The position numbers were made by a program, and so were the translations under genes. From Mesobacillus jeotgali (lineage in GTDB: Bacteria > Bacillota > Bacilli > Bacillales > Cytobacillaceae): a stretch of 64,000 nucleotides of DNA. Position 1 is the first letter of the stretch, and each line of letters starts with the position of its first letter. The DNA lies in NCBI RefSeq assembly GCF_014856545.2, contig NZ_CP109811.1, positions 2,660,001-2,724,000 of the forward strand. The letters run 5' to 3'. Below the pieces are notes generated by a model that had not been told where the DNA came from, ran no database searches, and worked only from the letters and a program-made list of their open reading frames with translations. Positions 35,215-44,281 of the stretch are shown piece after piece.

Positions 35215-36204
35215 TTGGATAGCACTCATAATTCCATGAAGATGACAGCTGCAGAGATTTCATACCTTTGGACAACCTATCAATCAGATACGATGTCTAT
35301 TTGCGTTTTAAAGTATTTCCTGCAGCATTTAGACGATTCTGATATAAAAGCCCTGGTAAACCATGCGCTTGATTTGTCGTACCAGCATGTGGAGATTATT
35401 AAAGAATTATTTGTTCATGAACGAATAGCGGTTCCTCAGGGATTTACTGATCAGGATGTAAATCTTAAAGCTGAGAGGTTGTTTTCTGATATTCTTTACT
35501 TAAAATACATAAAAAACATGGCTGGCGGCGGTCTATCTGGTTACAGCAGGATGCTGCCAAATATATATCGTAAAGACATTAAGAGCTTTTACTCGAAGGC
35601 ATTGACCTCTTCACCTACATTGATCCTTCTTGAAAAGGGGCTGGCTACACGTCCTCCCTTCATTCCTTATCCGGATAAGGTGGAATTCATCCAAAAACAA
35701 TCCTTTTTCCTTGAGGGTCTGGGCCGAAGAGGAGCATTAACTGGCACGGAAGTAACTCATCTACACTTTAATATTGAAACAAATCAGTTAGGGGCAGCTT
35801 TATCAACAGGTTTCAGTCAAACAGCCCAAAACAAACAAGCACGAAATTATTTTATTAGAGGAAAGGAAATTGCTTTAAAACACACAAAGGTTTTTAGGGA
35901 TTATTTAGAAAAGCACTCCCTTCCGGCTCCTGCTGGAATTGAACCAGAAGTCACTGAATCAACAGAACCAGTTTTCTCTGATAAATTAATGATGTTTCAT
36001 TTCAGCGTTATGATTTATGCTGGTATAGGCAATTATGGAATTGCCATTTCAGAGAGTCAAAGAAGCGACCTTGTGATTGATTATTCGCGATTGAATGCAG
36101 AGATTCTCAAATATTCCGAAGATGGGATCAATATCTTGGTTGCAAATGAATGGCTTGAACAACCGCCTTTATCAATTGACAGACAAAATCTTTCAAAAAA
36201 ATAA
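35215..36204 (+). CDS. DUF3231 family protein
   Basis: A 329-residue, mostly helical protein made of two similar halves of about 160 residues: MTAAEISYLWTTYQSDTMSI at the start and LTGTEVTHLHFNIETNQLGA in the middle. The pattern of helices and acidic and His residues recalls ferritin-like bundles, as in DUF3231 proteins of Bacillus, some of which are linked to spores. The TTG at 35215 is used because AGGGGG lies 7 bases upstream. A terminator follows. Confidence 0.8.
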   Translation: MDSTHNSMKMTAAEISYLWTTYQSDTMSICVLKYFLQHLDDSDIKALVNHALDLSYQHVEIIKELFVHERIAVPQGFTDQDVNLKAERLFSDILYLKYIKNMAGGGLSGYSRMLPNIYRKDIKSFYSKALTSSPTLILLEKGLATRPPFIPYPDKVEFIQKQSFFLEGLGRRGALTGTEVTHLHFNIETNQLGAALSTGFSQTAQNKQARNYFIRGKEIALKHTKVFRDYLEKHSLPAPAGIEPEVTESTEPVFSDKLMMFHFSVMIYAGIGNYGIAISESQRSDLVIDYSRLNAEILKYSEDGINILVANEWLEQPPLSIDRQNLSKK

Positions 36205-36210
36205 TGCAGA

Positions 36211-36237
36211 AAAAAAGCACCCAATGGGTGTTTTTTT
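36211..36237 (+). terminator. Terminator after the DUF3231 gene
   Basis: CACCC and GGGTG pair around a 3-base loop, with six A before and seven T after. Confidence 0.8.
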
Positions 36238-36351
36238 AGGCTCTTCTTGGAAAGATTGTTGTTAAAACTCAGTTCATTCAAATCCTATTTTGCGGTCAAT
36301 AGCAAGTGCTTTTTCTTCGTATGTATTGATTAACTTATCAGATTCTTTCCG

Positions 36352-36672
36352 TTAATAAAGCTCTGAATCAATATTCCATAAATAGCTTTTAAGTGGCAGT
36401 GATCTTTCAGTATTGAATTGGATTCCTTCAGATTCCAGCAACAGTTTCTGTGTAATGAACATCTCTTCATCCCGGAAGCCAACTTCTCCTTTTGAATTGA
36501 TCACCCTATGCCACGGAAGACCATATTTTTTTGACATCGAATGGAGTATTCGGACAACTTGTCTTGCTGATCTTGGGCTTCCAGCAGCTTTTGCTATTTG
36601 TCCATATGTCATCACTTTCCCATTTGGTATGCTTTGGATGATTCTAATTACTTTATTTGTAAAATCCGTCAT
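36352..36672 (-). CDS. Alkyltransferase-like (ATL) protein
   Basis: A 106-residue relative of O6-alkylguanine-DNA methyltransferase. The helix-turn-helix and Arg finger region MTYGQIAKAAGSPRSARQVV is intact, but the active-site PCHR is replaced by PWHRV, with Trp in place of the alkyl-accepting Cys. Such ATL proteins bind damaged guanine and hand it to nucleotide excision repair rather than repairing it themselves. The ATG at 36672 fits GGAAGTGG. Longer starts run into a low-complexity region. Confidence 0.9.
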   Translation of the reverse strand: MTDFTNKVIRIIQSIPNGKVMTYGQIAKAAGSPRSARQVVRILHSMSKKYGLPWHRVINSKGEVGFRDEEMFITQKLLLESEGIQFNTERSLPLKSYLWNIDSELY

Positions 36673-36834
36673 GATTCCACTTCCTTTGCTACAAAGGGTT
36701 TTCGTAATCCTAAAGCCCATTTTAACGTAATATATACTCATATTGCAGATCGGTATTATTAGCATGCTCTTTTTCTCATTGTCTTTAATAGCAACAAAGT
36801 TTGAGAAAGGAGCCACTAAATACAAATATATCAT

Positions 36835-36866
36835 AAAAATCCCTGACCTTAGGCCAGGGATTTTTA
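36835..36866. terminator. Terminator after the CBO0543-family gene
   Basis: AAAAATCCCTG and CAGGGATTTTT form a bidirectional stem-loop with a short central loop, directly after the stop. Confidence 0.85.
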
Positions 36867-37475
36867 TCACTGATAAGAATAAGATTTGAATTTTTTAATG
36901 ATTGCCCAGCATATTACTCCTATTAACCAGTAAATCGGAAATGAATATATATGTTTCCAGGTAATTTCTTTATAAATCCCCAGGTAGACCATGAACGGTT
37001 CTGCAACAAAAGCGAGGAAAAGGGATAATACACCTGTAGCAATAAAAAACTTTTTAAAAGACATACCGAATTTTTGATAGACCATCATAAAAGGGATGAT
37101 CACGACTCCCACATCATATGGATACAGCTGCGGGTTTAAATATGGTGTGAGCCTGACTGGATATGTCCATACCATAGCGTTGCTGCCGATTGAATCCAGG
37201 AAGATGGCTGTTACGCCATAAAATAAACCAAATGCTGTATTTTCGATAAGTTTTGTTTTATCAACCTGAACCCACCAGACAATGGCCGGAACGACGGAGA
37301 GAACCACCAGAAACCACCATTTGTAGGTTAGAAAGTTATTTTCATACCAATATGCCCTTAATACTCTATGATATTTCGCTTCAGCATCTAATAGTTCCTG
37401 TAGCGAGATGGAGTTTAAAATCATCATATACTCATTCAATTGAGATCCAATTGCACCAAATGTTGAAAAAAGCAT
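36867..37475 (-). CDS. CBO0543-family membrane protein
   Basis: A 202-residue multi-pass membrane protein with about five or six helices. The segment AMVWTYPVRLTPYLNPQLYPYDVGVVIIPF matches the CBO0543 family, which is common in endospore formers and of unknown function. The first about 45 residues are soluble. The ATG at 37475 is preceded by AAAGGGTG, but that site lies inside the terminator stem of the upstream gene, so translation may be reduced. ATG 37427 or 37424 is an alternative. Confidence 0.75.
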   Translation of the reverse strand: MLFSTFGAIGSQLNEYMMILNSISLQELLDAEAKYHRVLRAYWYENNFLTYKWWFLVVLSVVPAIVWWVQVDKTKLIENTAFGLFYGVTAIFLDSIGSNAMVWTYPVRLTPYLNPQLYPYDVGVVIIPFMMVYQKFGMSFKKFFIATGVLSLFLAFVAEPFMVYLGIYKEITWKHIYSFPIYWLIGVICWAIIKKFKSYSYQ

Positions 37476-37510
37476 AAAATCACACCCTTTGTATATAGGG
37501 TGTGATTTTT
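37476..37510 (-). terminator. Terminator that also covers the ribosome site of the next gene
   Basis: AAAATCACACCC and GGGTGTGATTTT form a 12-bp stem with a loop of about 10. It ends the upstream 93-residue gene and contains AAAGGGTG, the ribosome site of the CBO0543-family gene. Confidence 0.75.
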
Positions 37511-37532
37511 GCTGCTAAATATGTAAATTCAG

Positions 37533-37814
37533 CTAATTTTGATGTTTGATTTCTTTATAAATCTCAATAAGCTTATCCGGCTTTGCATCCGTACAGAAGG
37601 AATATACTCCTCTTGTTGTATGCAGATAAAGGAAGCCTGTCCTTCCAGACATTTTCTTAAATGTAATATCTAATATGTCACGCAGATGAAAAATGTCAGA
37701 AGCTGTGGTTATCCTGTCATGGTACATTTTTATGAATTGCTCATTTTCTTCATAAACTTGTTCATTATCCTCAATCCTTCGATCCACTTTCCAGTAACTA
37801 TGCGAACAAAGCAT
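37533..37814 (-). CDS. Hypothetical protein, 93 residues
   Basis: A 93-residue protein, MLCSHSYWKVDRRIEDNEQV at the start, with a beta-rich core (ITTASDIFHLRDILDITFKK, GFLYLHTTRGVYSFCT) and a C-terminal helix (PDKLIEIYKEIKHQ). This is the plan of small bacterial PH-like domains, but no family is certain. No membrane segment. It lies upstream of the membrane protein gene. Confidence 0.6.
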   Translation of the reverse strand: MLCSHSYWKVDRRIEDNEQVYEENEQFIKMYHDRITTASDIFHLRDILDITFKKMSGRTGFLYLHTTRGVYSFCTDAKPDKLIEIYKEIKHQN

Positions 37815-37928
37815 TCACAGCTTCCTCCCTTCTAATCAATTTCTTCCCTTTTTTATTTTACTCATGTTGTTTAACAATACCAAATATATTTAACAATAAT
37901 AACAGGTTTTCAATTGAGGAGGAATTTT

Positions 37929-38390
37929 TTGAAATGCATCGGTGAACTTTTGGATCAGGAGAAGTACTGTGTCAATGGGAGAATTGCGATTATTGAAAAT
38001 AAGGAGGCCGTATTAAAGGTATTTGGGTTTAGGAATGAAAAATGGCTTGATTTATGGGATATCGATTCCCGGATTCTGACCCTGTTTTATAAATCTTATG
38101 AAGCTGAATTCGATTGGTTCATCGTAGTATATGACTATCCAAACTTCTGCGCCGACAAAGATATTAAAGAAGCGATTATCTGGCATGAACTTGGTCATAT
38201 TGAATACCCGGTACTTGAACAAGAAATGAGTATTGAAAGTGAAATTCAATGTGACGGGCTTGCTATCAAAAATGGGTACCAGGAAGGCATTCGTAAAATA
38301 CTGGAACTTACTATGAAAATGGCTAAAACACTTAACCATGAAATTTTAACTCATGTTACTTTCGAGAGGCAAATGAAACTGCCTGGCTGA
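37929..38390 (+). CDS. Small HExxH metallopeptidase-like protein
   Basis: A 153-residue protein with a zincin helix (AIIWHELGHIEYP) near residue 90. SESEIQCDGLAIKNG about 20 residues later could supply the third zinc ligand (Glu or Asp). No signal peptide is seen, so it would act in the cytoplasm. The size and motif resemble ImmA/IrrE-type or SprT-like mini-peptidases, but the match is not close. The TTG start is chosen because AGGAGGA lies 7 bases upstream. Confidence 0.65.
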   Translation: MKCIGELLDQEKYCVNGRIAIIENKEAVLKVFGFRNEKWLDLWDIDSRILTLFYKSYEAEFDWFIVVYDYPNFCADKDIKEAIIWHELGHIEYPVLEQEMSIESEIQCDGLAIKNGYQEGIRKILELTMKMAKTLNHEILTHVTFERQMKLPG

Positions 38391-38538
38391 AAAGTAATCT
38401 GAAGACTTAATCAAAATTTATATTATATGCTTGTCCGCCTATAAATTTCTTCATTATTTCTAAGGACAGCCTGATTTTAGCATGACAGCTCTTTCCCTTG
38501 GCATTTCATAATTAGTCCAAACCAAGAAAGAAAAAGAA

Positions 38539-38561
38539 GTCCCAAAAAAATATTTTGGGAC
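38539..38561 (-). terminator. Terminator after ppc
   Basis: GTCCCAAAA and TTTTGGGAC pair around a short loop, followed by TTCTTTTTC on the minus strand. Confidence 0.8.
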
Positions 38562-38573
38562 ATCCTCTTTACA

Positions 38574-41336
38574 TCAACCAGTATTCCTAAGCCCAGCAGC
38601 AACGCCGCTAATGGTTAATAAAACCTGAGTCAATAATTCATCATCCGGATCTTCATCCTTGCGAAGCTCTTTTATCAATTCCACTTGAATGAAGTTAAGC
38701 GGATCGACATATGGATTCCGTCTATGGACTGAGTCTTTGATATTTGGCGTATGGTCAAGAAGTTCTTCATCCTCCGTAATTTGCAAAAGAACATTCTTTG
38801 TCCGTTCATATTCCTCTAAAATGTTGGCAAATATACGGTCAGCAATTGCCTTATCTTCTACTAGTGAAGTGTATTCCTGTGCTGTTGTAATATCCGCTTT
38901 CATCAATGCCATTTGCAAATTATCAACAGTACTTCGGAAGAATGGCCATTCTTCATACATTTCCTGTAAGACCTTTAAATGATCAGCACTTTGCTGTGCG
39001 AAGCTCTGCAAGCCTGTTCCCGCCGCATACCATGCAGGGAAGAGCTGTCTGCTTTGTGTCCAGGCGAATACCCATGGGATCGCACGAAGGTTCTCGAATT
39101 TGGCACTGTTTTTACGGCTCATCGGACGAGAACCGATATTCAATTCAGCAAGTTCTTTCAAAGGTGTAGCCTGGTTGAAATAGGTGATAAAATCAGGATC
39201 CTCGAACACCAAAGACTGGTATTTCCTTAAGGAAACCGCAGAAATCTGCTCTATGGCTTCTACCCATCTTTGGTCACGCAAATGGCCTTGCTCAGACTCC
39301 TTCAGTACATTCGCCGCTGCCTTCATCATTGTCGATGTTGCCTGTTCGAGACTTCTGTAGGCAATATCCTTCAACAGATAGCGAGAAGATAAAACTTCAC
39401 CCTGCTCGGTAATTTTCACTCCCTGTCCAAGTGTCTCGACTGGCTGAGAGAGCAGGCTCCTGTTCAAAGGACCGCCTCCACGTCCTAATGAACCCCCTCT
39501 GCCATGGAAGAACTTCAGGCCAATTTGATATTTCTTCGCCATTTCATTGATCTCCAACTGAGCTTTGTAAAGCTTCCAGTTAGCTGTCAATGTTCCCCCA
39601 TCTTTGCTTCCATCTGAGTATCCTAGCATGATTTCCTGCTGATCACCCATTTCTTTCAGATGATTACGGTAAATTGGAAGCTTGAATAATGTTTCCATAA
39701 TAGTAGGCCCAGCTGTTAAATCGTCGATTGTTTCAAGCAACGGAGCAACGTTAAGGTCTGTCTCGAAGGTCCCATCTGCATGAAGCCTGTAAATTCCAGC
39801 CTCCTTGGCAAGGACCAGCACTTCCAGCAAGTCGCTCGCTGACTGAGTCATGCTTACTAGATAAACAGAGATCGAACGCTTCCCGAATTCATTGTGCGCA
39901 CGTTTGATCATTTCAAAAACTTGAAGCATTTCCTGCGTCTCTTCTGAATAATCCTCATGGAGAAGGAGCAATGAACGCGGGTCTTCAAGAATCTTGACAA
40001 GTAATTCCTGTTTTTCATCTTCAGATAGTGATGGGTAATCTTGAGTGATTCCGACCTTTTTCAGTATTTCAGAGATGGCTGCTTCATGCTCACCACTGTG
40101 GTTGCGGATATCCAGTGTAGCTAGATGGAATCCGAACAGCTGTACTTGGCGTATCAACTTTTGCAGTGTTTTAAGTTCATGGTGCACTGGATGATGCTGA
40201 TAGATGCTTCGTTTTATAATTAGAAGGTCTTCAAGCATTTCCTCTGATGATTTATAGCCGATATCTGATTTTCCAGCTTCCTTAAGCCTTTGAATGATCA
40301 CAGCAAATTTACGGCGATACACCTCGCCTTCAATATTCCACTTTTGATCATCTGTTAAATATTTATCCTCATCTTTAATGACCGATGCCATTAACTCTTC
40401 ACTGACCGCTGCCCTTGTTGTTGAATGGCTGAAGCGCTTCATTAAATCAACCAAAACAGCTTTATATTTTTTCAACACCAGACGTCTCTGTCTTTGCAAT
40501 GTCTCCCAAGTAATATCCGGAGTAACATTTGGATTTCCATCCCTATCGCCGCCAATCCATGATCCAAAACGAAGGAAGTGGGGTACTTTCCACTCATGTT
40601 CTGGATAATGATCCTTAAGGCTGGTTTCTACCTCTTGATGGATTTCAGGCAGGACATCGAATAGGGTCTGGTCAAAATAATAAAGTCCGTTCCTGACTTC
40701 ATCAATGACAGTTGGCTTACGGTCTCTTAATTCATCAGTCTGCCACAGGACAGAAACTTCATTAAATAGGCTTTCCTCAATCCTTTCACGTTCTTTCCTG
40801 GATAAGATTGGATTGTCCAAACTTTTAAGGATATCTGCAATCCTTTTTTGGATCTCGAGGATTGAACGCTTCGTCGCTTCCGTAGGATGGGCGGTAATAA
40901 TCAATTCTAAAGAAATGGTATTAAGTACATTTTGGATGATATCAGAGGTTATATAATTGTCTTTTAATGAAAGGATGGCTGCTTCAATAGAGTCTGGCTG
41001 TGCGCTGATTTCAGACTTGAGCAGATAGTCGCGGCGCCTGCGGATCCGATGATTTTGTTCTGCTGCGTTGATTAAATGAAAATATACTGAAAAAGCTCTG
41101 ATGATATTTTTTCTCATTGGAACAGACAAACCTGCGATCTCCTCTTTTAAAGCGGGATATGTATCGCGGTCATGTTCATTTCTGAGCGTTTTGCACATTG
41201 CTCGGATTTTTTCTACTTTTTCAAATAACTCCACTCCGCCATGATAGACAAGAATATCTCCAAGGATGTTTCCAAGCATCTTCACATCCCGGCGCAATGG
41301 CATACTGCTGTCATTCACTTCGATTCCTGATGTCAT
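38574..41336 (-). CDS. ppc: Phosphoenolpyruvate carboxylase
   Basis: Carboxylates PEP with bicarbonate to oxaloacetate, replenishing the TCA cycle. The 920-residue protein has the family's usual length. Conserved elements are TAHPTEATKRS (catalytic His) near residue 155, WIGGDRDGNPNVT near residue 265, MLGYSDGSKDGG, FHGRGGSLGRGGGP (catalytic His and glycine loop), WVFAWTQSR, and the C-terminal end GVAAGLRNTG. It is transcribed alone. A GC-rich spacer of 280 bases precedes the next gene. The start ATG follows AGGAAGG. Confidence 0.97.
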   Translation of the reverse strand: MTSGIEVNDSSMPLRRDVKMLGNILGDILVYHGGVELFEKVEKIRAMCKTLRNEHDRDTYPALKEEIAGLSVPMRKNIIRAFSVYFHLINAAEQNHRIRRRRDYLLKSEISAQPDSIEAAILSLKDNYITSDIIQNVLNTISLELIITAHPTEATKRSILEIQKRIADILKSLDNPILSRKERERIEESLFNEVSVLWQTDELRDRKPTVIDEVRNGLYYFDQTLFDVLPEIHQEVETSLKDHYPEHEWKVPHFLRFGSWIGGDRDGNPNVTPDITWETLQRQRRLVLKKYKAVLVDLMKRFSHSTTRAAVSEELMASVIKDEDKYLTDDQKWNIEGEVYRRKFAVIIQRLKEAGKSDIGYKSSEEMLEDLLIIKRSIYQHHPVHHELKTLQKLIRQVQLFGFHLATLDIRNHSGEHEAAISEILKKVGITQDYPSLSEDEKQELLVKILEDPRSLLLLHEDYSEETQEMLQVFEMIKRAHNEFGKRSISVYLVSMTQSASDLLEVLVLAKEAGIYRLHADGTFETDLNVAPLLETIDDLTAGPTIMETLFKLPIYRNHLKEMGDQQEIMLGYSDGSKDGGTLTANWKLYKAQLEINEMAKKYQIGLKFFHGRGGSLGRGGGPLNRSLLSQPVETLGQGVKITEQGEVLSSRYLLKDIAYRSLEQATSTMMKAAANVLKESEQGHLRDQRWVEAIEQISAVSLRKYQSLVFEDPDFITYFNQATPLKELAELNIGSRPMSRKNSAKFENLRAIPWVFAWTQSRQLFPAWYAAGTGLQSFAQQSADHLKVLQEMYEEWPFFRSTVDNLQMALMKADITTAQEYTSLVEDKAIADRIFANILEEYERTKNVLLQITEDEELLDHTPNIKDSVHRRNPYVDPLNFIQVELIKELRKDEDPDDELLTQVLLTISGVAAGLRNTG

Positions 41337-41621
41337 TTTGTCACCTTCCTAAAACTTGTAAGAATATTTTAAATATTAATATATCATAAAAGTACCTAGA
41401 ATGTGAAATAATAAGCATATTGACTGAAGGATTCAGTAATGTTTTCTATGTTAAATAACTTATAATAAACAAGTGTAAGTACTAGTCATTTAATTTTCCA
41501 CCTAAATGCTCTTAAGCTTATCTTAGAATAAGCTTCCCCCAAAAAACACTCTTCATCAATTCCTGTCGTCATAAAAAAATACTTGGCTTTATATACCGTC
41601 ATTCAATGCGAAACAGCTTAA

Positions 41622-42467
41622 TTAAATGAACGGAATGACCTTTGCCTGACAGGTCTTTTCGTAAAATTCGATTGGTCCAGCATCATCGATAATGATTTCT
41701 TTATAACCCTTTACTTGCATGGCTTCAAGGCAAACATGCAACAGAGATTCTCCTATACCTTCAGCCCGTTTATTCTTTGCAACACCCATCGGCCCAAAAA
41801 AACGGGGTTCATGAATATCAAAGGCAGCAAAGCCAACGATATCCCCCTTTTGATCTTCCGCGATAAAAATAGACGGATGGGGCTTCCTAAACTCGTGTTG
41901 GATCGACTCAGTCCAGCGGGTACCAAACTCTTCGATTATGAACAGAATCAACCTTTCAGCATCTTCTTTACTTGCCATTCTGATTTCCCTGCTGAGTGTA
42001 TGGGGCTTTTTGTAGTCTGTTACATCCAGACACATATTCCGGGATACTGTAGCTATATTGAGAAGGGTGTTATTCTGTTCTTGAGTCAACATTTTTTCAG
42101 TTTGGCCAGTCTTAATCAAAGCCTTTAGGACATGCCCTTCGTTTAGATAAATTTGATTATAGTTCCTCATATAGAGGATCGCTTGTTCAATCACCAGTTT
42201 CGTTGATCGACAAACCGGAAGTTTAAAATATTTCCGGAATTCATTAGAAAAGCCATCAGCACTATGCTCTAATGAATCTCTCAGAGCATCGATATCGATC
42301 CCAATTTTTTGTTTCGCCTCCTTGATGGGGAAGGATCCATCATCCAAGCAGCCGATCAAAAGATGTCCAGGCATCAAACATGGTGTTTGCGACACTTTGC
42401 ATTCCTGTTCTGCAATTCCAAAAACTTTTGCCATCTGTTTCGTAAGTTTTATATTTTCTAACTCCAT
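41622..42467 (-). CDS. Clp_N-GNAT fusion protein
   Basis: A 281-residue protein of two parts. Residues 1-135 resemble the double helical Clp_N repeat found at the N-terminus of ClpC/ClpA: PGHLLIGCLDD and LNEGHVLKALI at equivalent positions. Residues 160-281 are a GNAT acetyltransferase with a V/A-x-K-x-x-R-x-x-G-I-G loop (MGVAKNKRAEGIGESLL). The Clp_N part may bring substrate or ClpC partners to the acetyltransferase. Function not established. RBS is GGAGGGAG. Confidence 0.8.
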   Translation of the reverse strand: MELENIKLTKQMAKVFGIAEQECKVSQTPCLMPGHLLIGCLDDGSFPIKEAKQKIGIDIDALRDSLEHSADGFSNEFRKYFKLPVCRSTKLVIEQAILYMRNYNQIYLNEGHVLKALIKTGQTEKMLTQEQNNTLLNIATVSRNMCLDVTDYKKPHTLSREIRMASKEDAERLILFIIEEFGTRWTESIQHEFRKPHPSIFIAEDQKGDIVGFAAFDIHEPRFFGPMGVAKNKRAEGIGESLLHVCLEAMQVKGYKEIIIDDAGPIEFYEKTCQAKVIPFI

Positions 42468-42622
42468 TGATCTTCTCCCTCCGAAAAACTCAAAAGATAA
42501 TAATGTGTCAATATTGAGAGATTGTTTCTGCCTCTTCCTTGTCTGATAAGAAAGCTATCAGTTGTACAGAAGATTGTTGCCTTCAGATATGCTGTTAAGA
42601 TTAAGAATTTCGGAATCCTGAC

Positions 42623-43588
42623 TTATGCACTAATTTTCAATTCTTCTTTTTTGCTCCTGAATGTAGAGTAGCTATGAAGTGCCATGCCAAGCATGACGAG
42701 AATAATTCCAACCCAGGATAATAGTGAAGGCAGCGGCAATGACAGGATAAAAAATTCACCTGCCAAGGCAAAAAGCACCTCCATTGATTGTGTTGCTTCT
42801 ACGGCAGCCAGTTTCTGCATATTACCACTCACTAAATCTGTAGCCTTAAAGAATAGTACAGTCGCAATCACTCCCGAAGTCATGGCCACTAAAAGGGACT
42901 GAAAGCTTTGGTTCCCTGTTGGAACTCCCTCTGTCAGAAAACCATATATAGCTAAGAGAATCCAGAATGGCAGACTGGCCAGTGTCATTCCTAGGACTCG
43001 TTGATATGCATCTAACTTCCCGCTTGTGACTTCCATCATTTTTCTATTTCCCAATGGATAGGCGAAAGATGCGATTAATACTGGGATGACTCCGAGCATG
43101 ACCATTTCGATTGGTATATGCTTTGCGTGTTCAAATTGCATCAGCAATATTCCGGCTAAAATGATCACTGACATCCCGAGTCCCTTAAAAGGTATTTTTG
43201 CCCTGACAGATACTAGCCCTTGATTAGTCAAAGTTCTTTCATAAAACAAGGGACTGAGCAAAGCGCCAGATATGATTGTAACTTGCCATGTACCTGCAAT
43301 CAGCCAGCCAGGAGAAAAGGCTGCTGCATATGTAAGTGGTGCGTAAAACAAGACAAAGCCAACGAAACTCCAAAGAAACCATGGTAATGGATTTTGTTTA
43401 ATATTTATTAATAATGGCTTCAGGTTTCTCCTGGCTGCCACTATAGCTAAAAGGAAGGGAACCATGAATATGTATCTCAGTGACGCACTCCAAATCCAGC
43501 TTCCACCAGATAACTCCATTGATTGATTCAAAACAAAGGTGAAAGCAAAAAAGAAGGCCGCTAGTATGCCTAATAATATTGGTCCCAT
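42623..43588 (-). CDS. DMT-superfamily permease, multidrug efflux (EmrE-like) type
   Basis: A 321-residue membrane protein with about ten helices in two EamA-like halves. It matches the multidrug resistance efflux transporter family (PF13536, YwkB/YdcZ-like branch), recognised by GSWIWSASLRYIFMVPFLL at the start and VEATQSMEVLFALAGEFFI near residue 265. It probably exports small organic compounds. The ATG at 43588 follows GGGGGAG. It is transcribed alone. Confidence 0.8.
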   Translation of the reverse strand: MGPILLGILAAFFFAFTFVLNQSMELSGGSWIWSASLRYIFMVPFLLAIVAARRNLKPLLINIKQNPLPWFLWSFVGFVLFYAPLTYAAAFSPGWLIAGTWQVTIISGALLSPLFYERTLTNQGLVSVRAKIPFKGLGMSVIILAGILLMQFEHAKHIPIEMVMLGVIPVLIASFAYPLGNRKMMEVTSGKLDAYQRVLGMTLASLPFWILLAIYGFLTEGVPTGNQSFQSLLVAMTSGVIATVLFFKATDLVSGNMQKLAAVEATQSMEVLFALAGEFFILSLPLPSLLSWVGIILVMLGMALHSYSTFRSKKEELKISA

Positions 43589-43720
43589 TAACTCACTCCC
43601 CCTTAAATGACAGGCCAACCTATATTTATTGCTGCTTCATAAACAATTAACAAAGTCAGTAGGCCGTCGTTTGCAAGTTATTATGCATAAATATAACATA
43701 ACATTAGAGGAAGAATCACC

Positions 43721-43891
43721 ATGTTTTTCCACAAGAAAAACTCTAGGGAATCATCTCTGACGGTCAGTGACCCTGAAAAGTTTGTTGTCTTAGAGCATAA
43801 AAGAAACACCTGGCATGCCAGGTGTCCGAATCTTATTGTTCATACTGTATTTCATTTGGTTTTTCATAAGTTACATACGTGCCTGCAATGA
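43721..43891 (+). CDS. Possible small gene, 56 residues
   Basis: An open frame preceded by AGAGGAAG at ideal distance encodes MFFHKKNSRESSLTVSDPEK followed by a basic segment. The last third runs antisense through the terminator and the end of the RDD gene, so the frame may be fortuitous after about residue 28. No family recognised. Upstream is AT-rich with TATAAC. Confidence 0.3.
   Translation: MFFHKKNSRESSLTVSDPEKFVVLEHKRNTWHARCPNLIVHTVFHLVFHKLHTCLQ
43806..43825 (-). terminator. Terminator after the RDD gene
   Basis: The perfect palindrome ACACCTGGCATGCCAGGTGT is followed by TTCTTTTAT on the minus strand. Confidence 0.75.
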
Positions 43892-44255
43892 AATCATGGA
43901 TCGCTCTTTTATCCTGACGGATGCCAACCATGAATGCGCTGACGATTACACCAATCCCTAATGTAAGTACATAAACAAGTCCAGCGACAATTGTCCGCAT
44001 AAGCATTGTACCAAAGCCAAGTTTTTCTCCATTAACTTTCGCGATCCTCACACCCACAATTTTCTTGCCTACTGTATATCCTGACCAAACAACAGGAACA
44101 AGAAGAGTGTAAAGCAGGTTCAGCGAGGAAGTAAAAGCATTTTCTTCCGCACTTCCTGTTACTAAGTAGCTAATGATCGAGAGTGGCACCCCGATAATTA
44201 ATCCGTCTAAAATTGCTGCACCAAGTCTTACCCAAAAACCAGCTGGTCTGTACAT
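43833..44255 (-). CDS. RDD-family membrane protein
   Basis: A 140-residue protein with three or four helices. The conserved RDD features are near the start (AGFWVRLGAAILDGLIIG, with Arg and Asp) and at KIVGVRIAKVNGEKLGF. RDD proteins are proposed transporters or quality-control factors. The ATG follows AGGAGG. It lies 26 bases after the M48 gene, so a two-gene operon is likely. Confidence 0.88.
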   Translation of the reverse strand: MYRPAGFWVRLGAAILDGLIIGVPLSIISYLVTGSAEENAFTSSLNLLYTLLVPVVWSGYTVGKKIVGVRIAKVNGEKLGFGTMLMRTIVAGLVYVLTLGIGVIVSAFMVGIRQDKRAIHDFIAGTYVTYEKPNEIQYEQ

Positions 44256-44281
44256 TGATTTTTCCTCCTAGTTGTTCAAAT

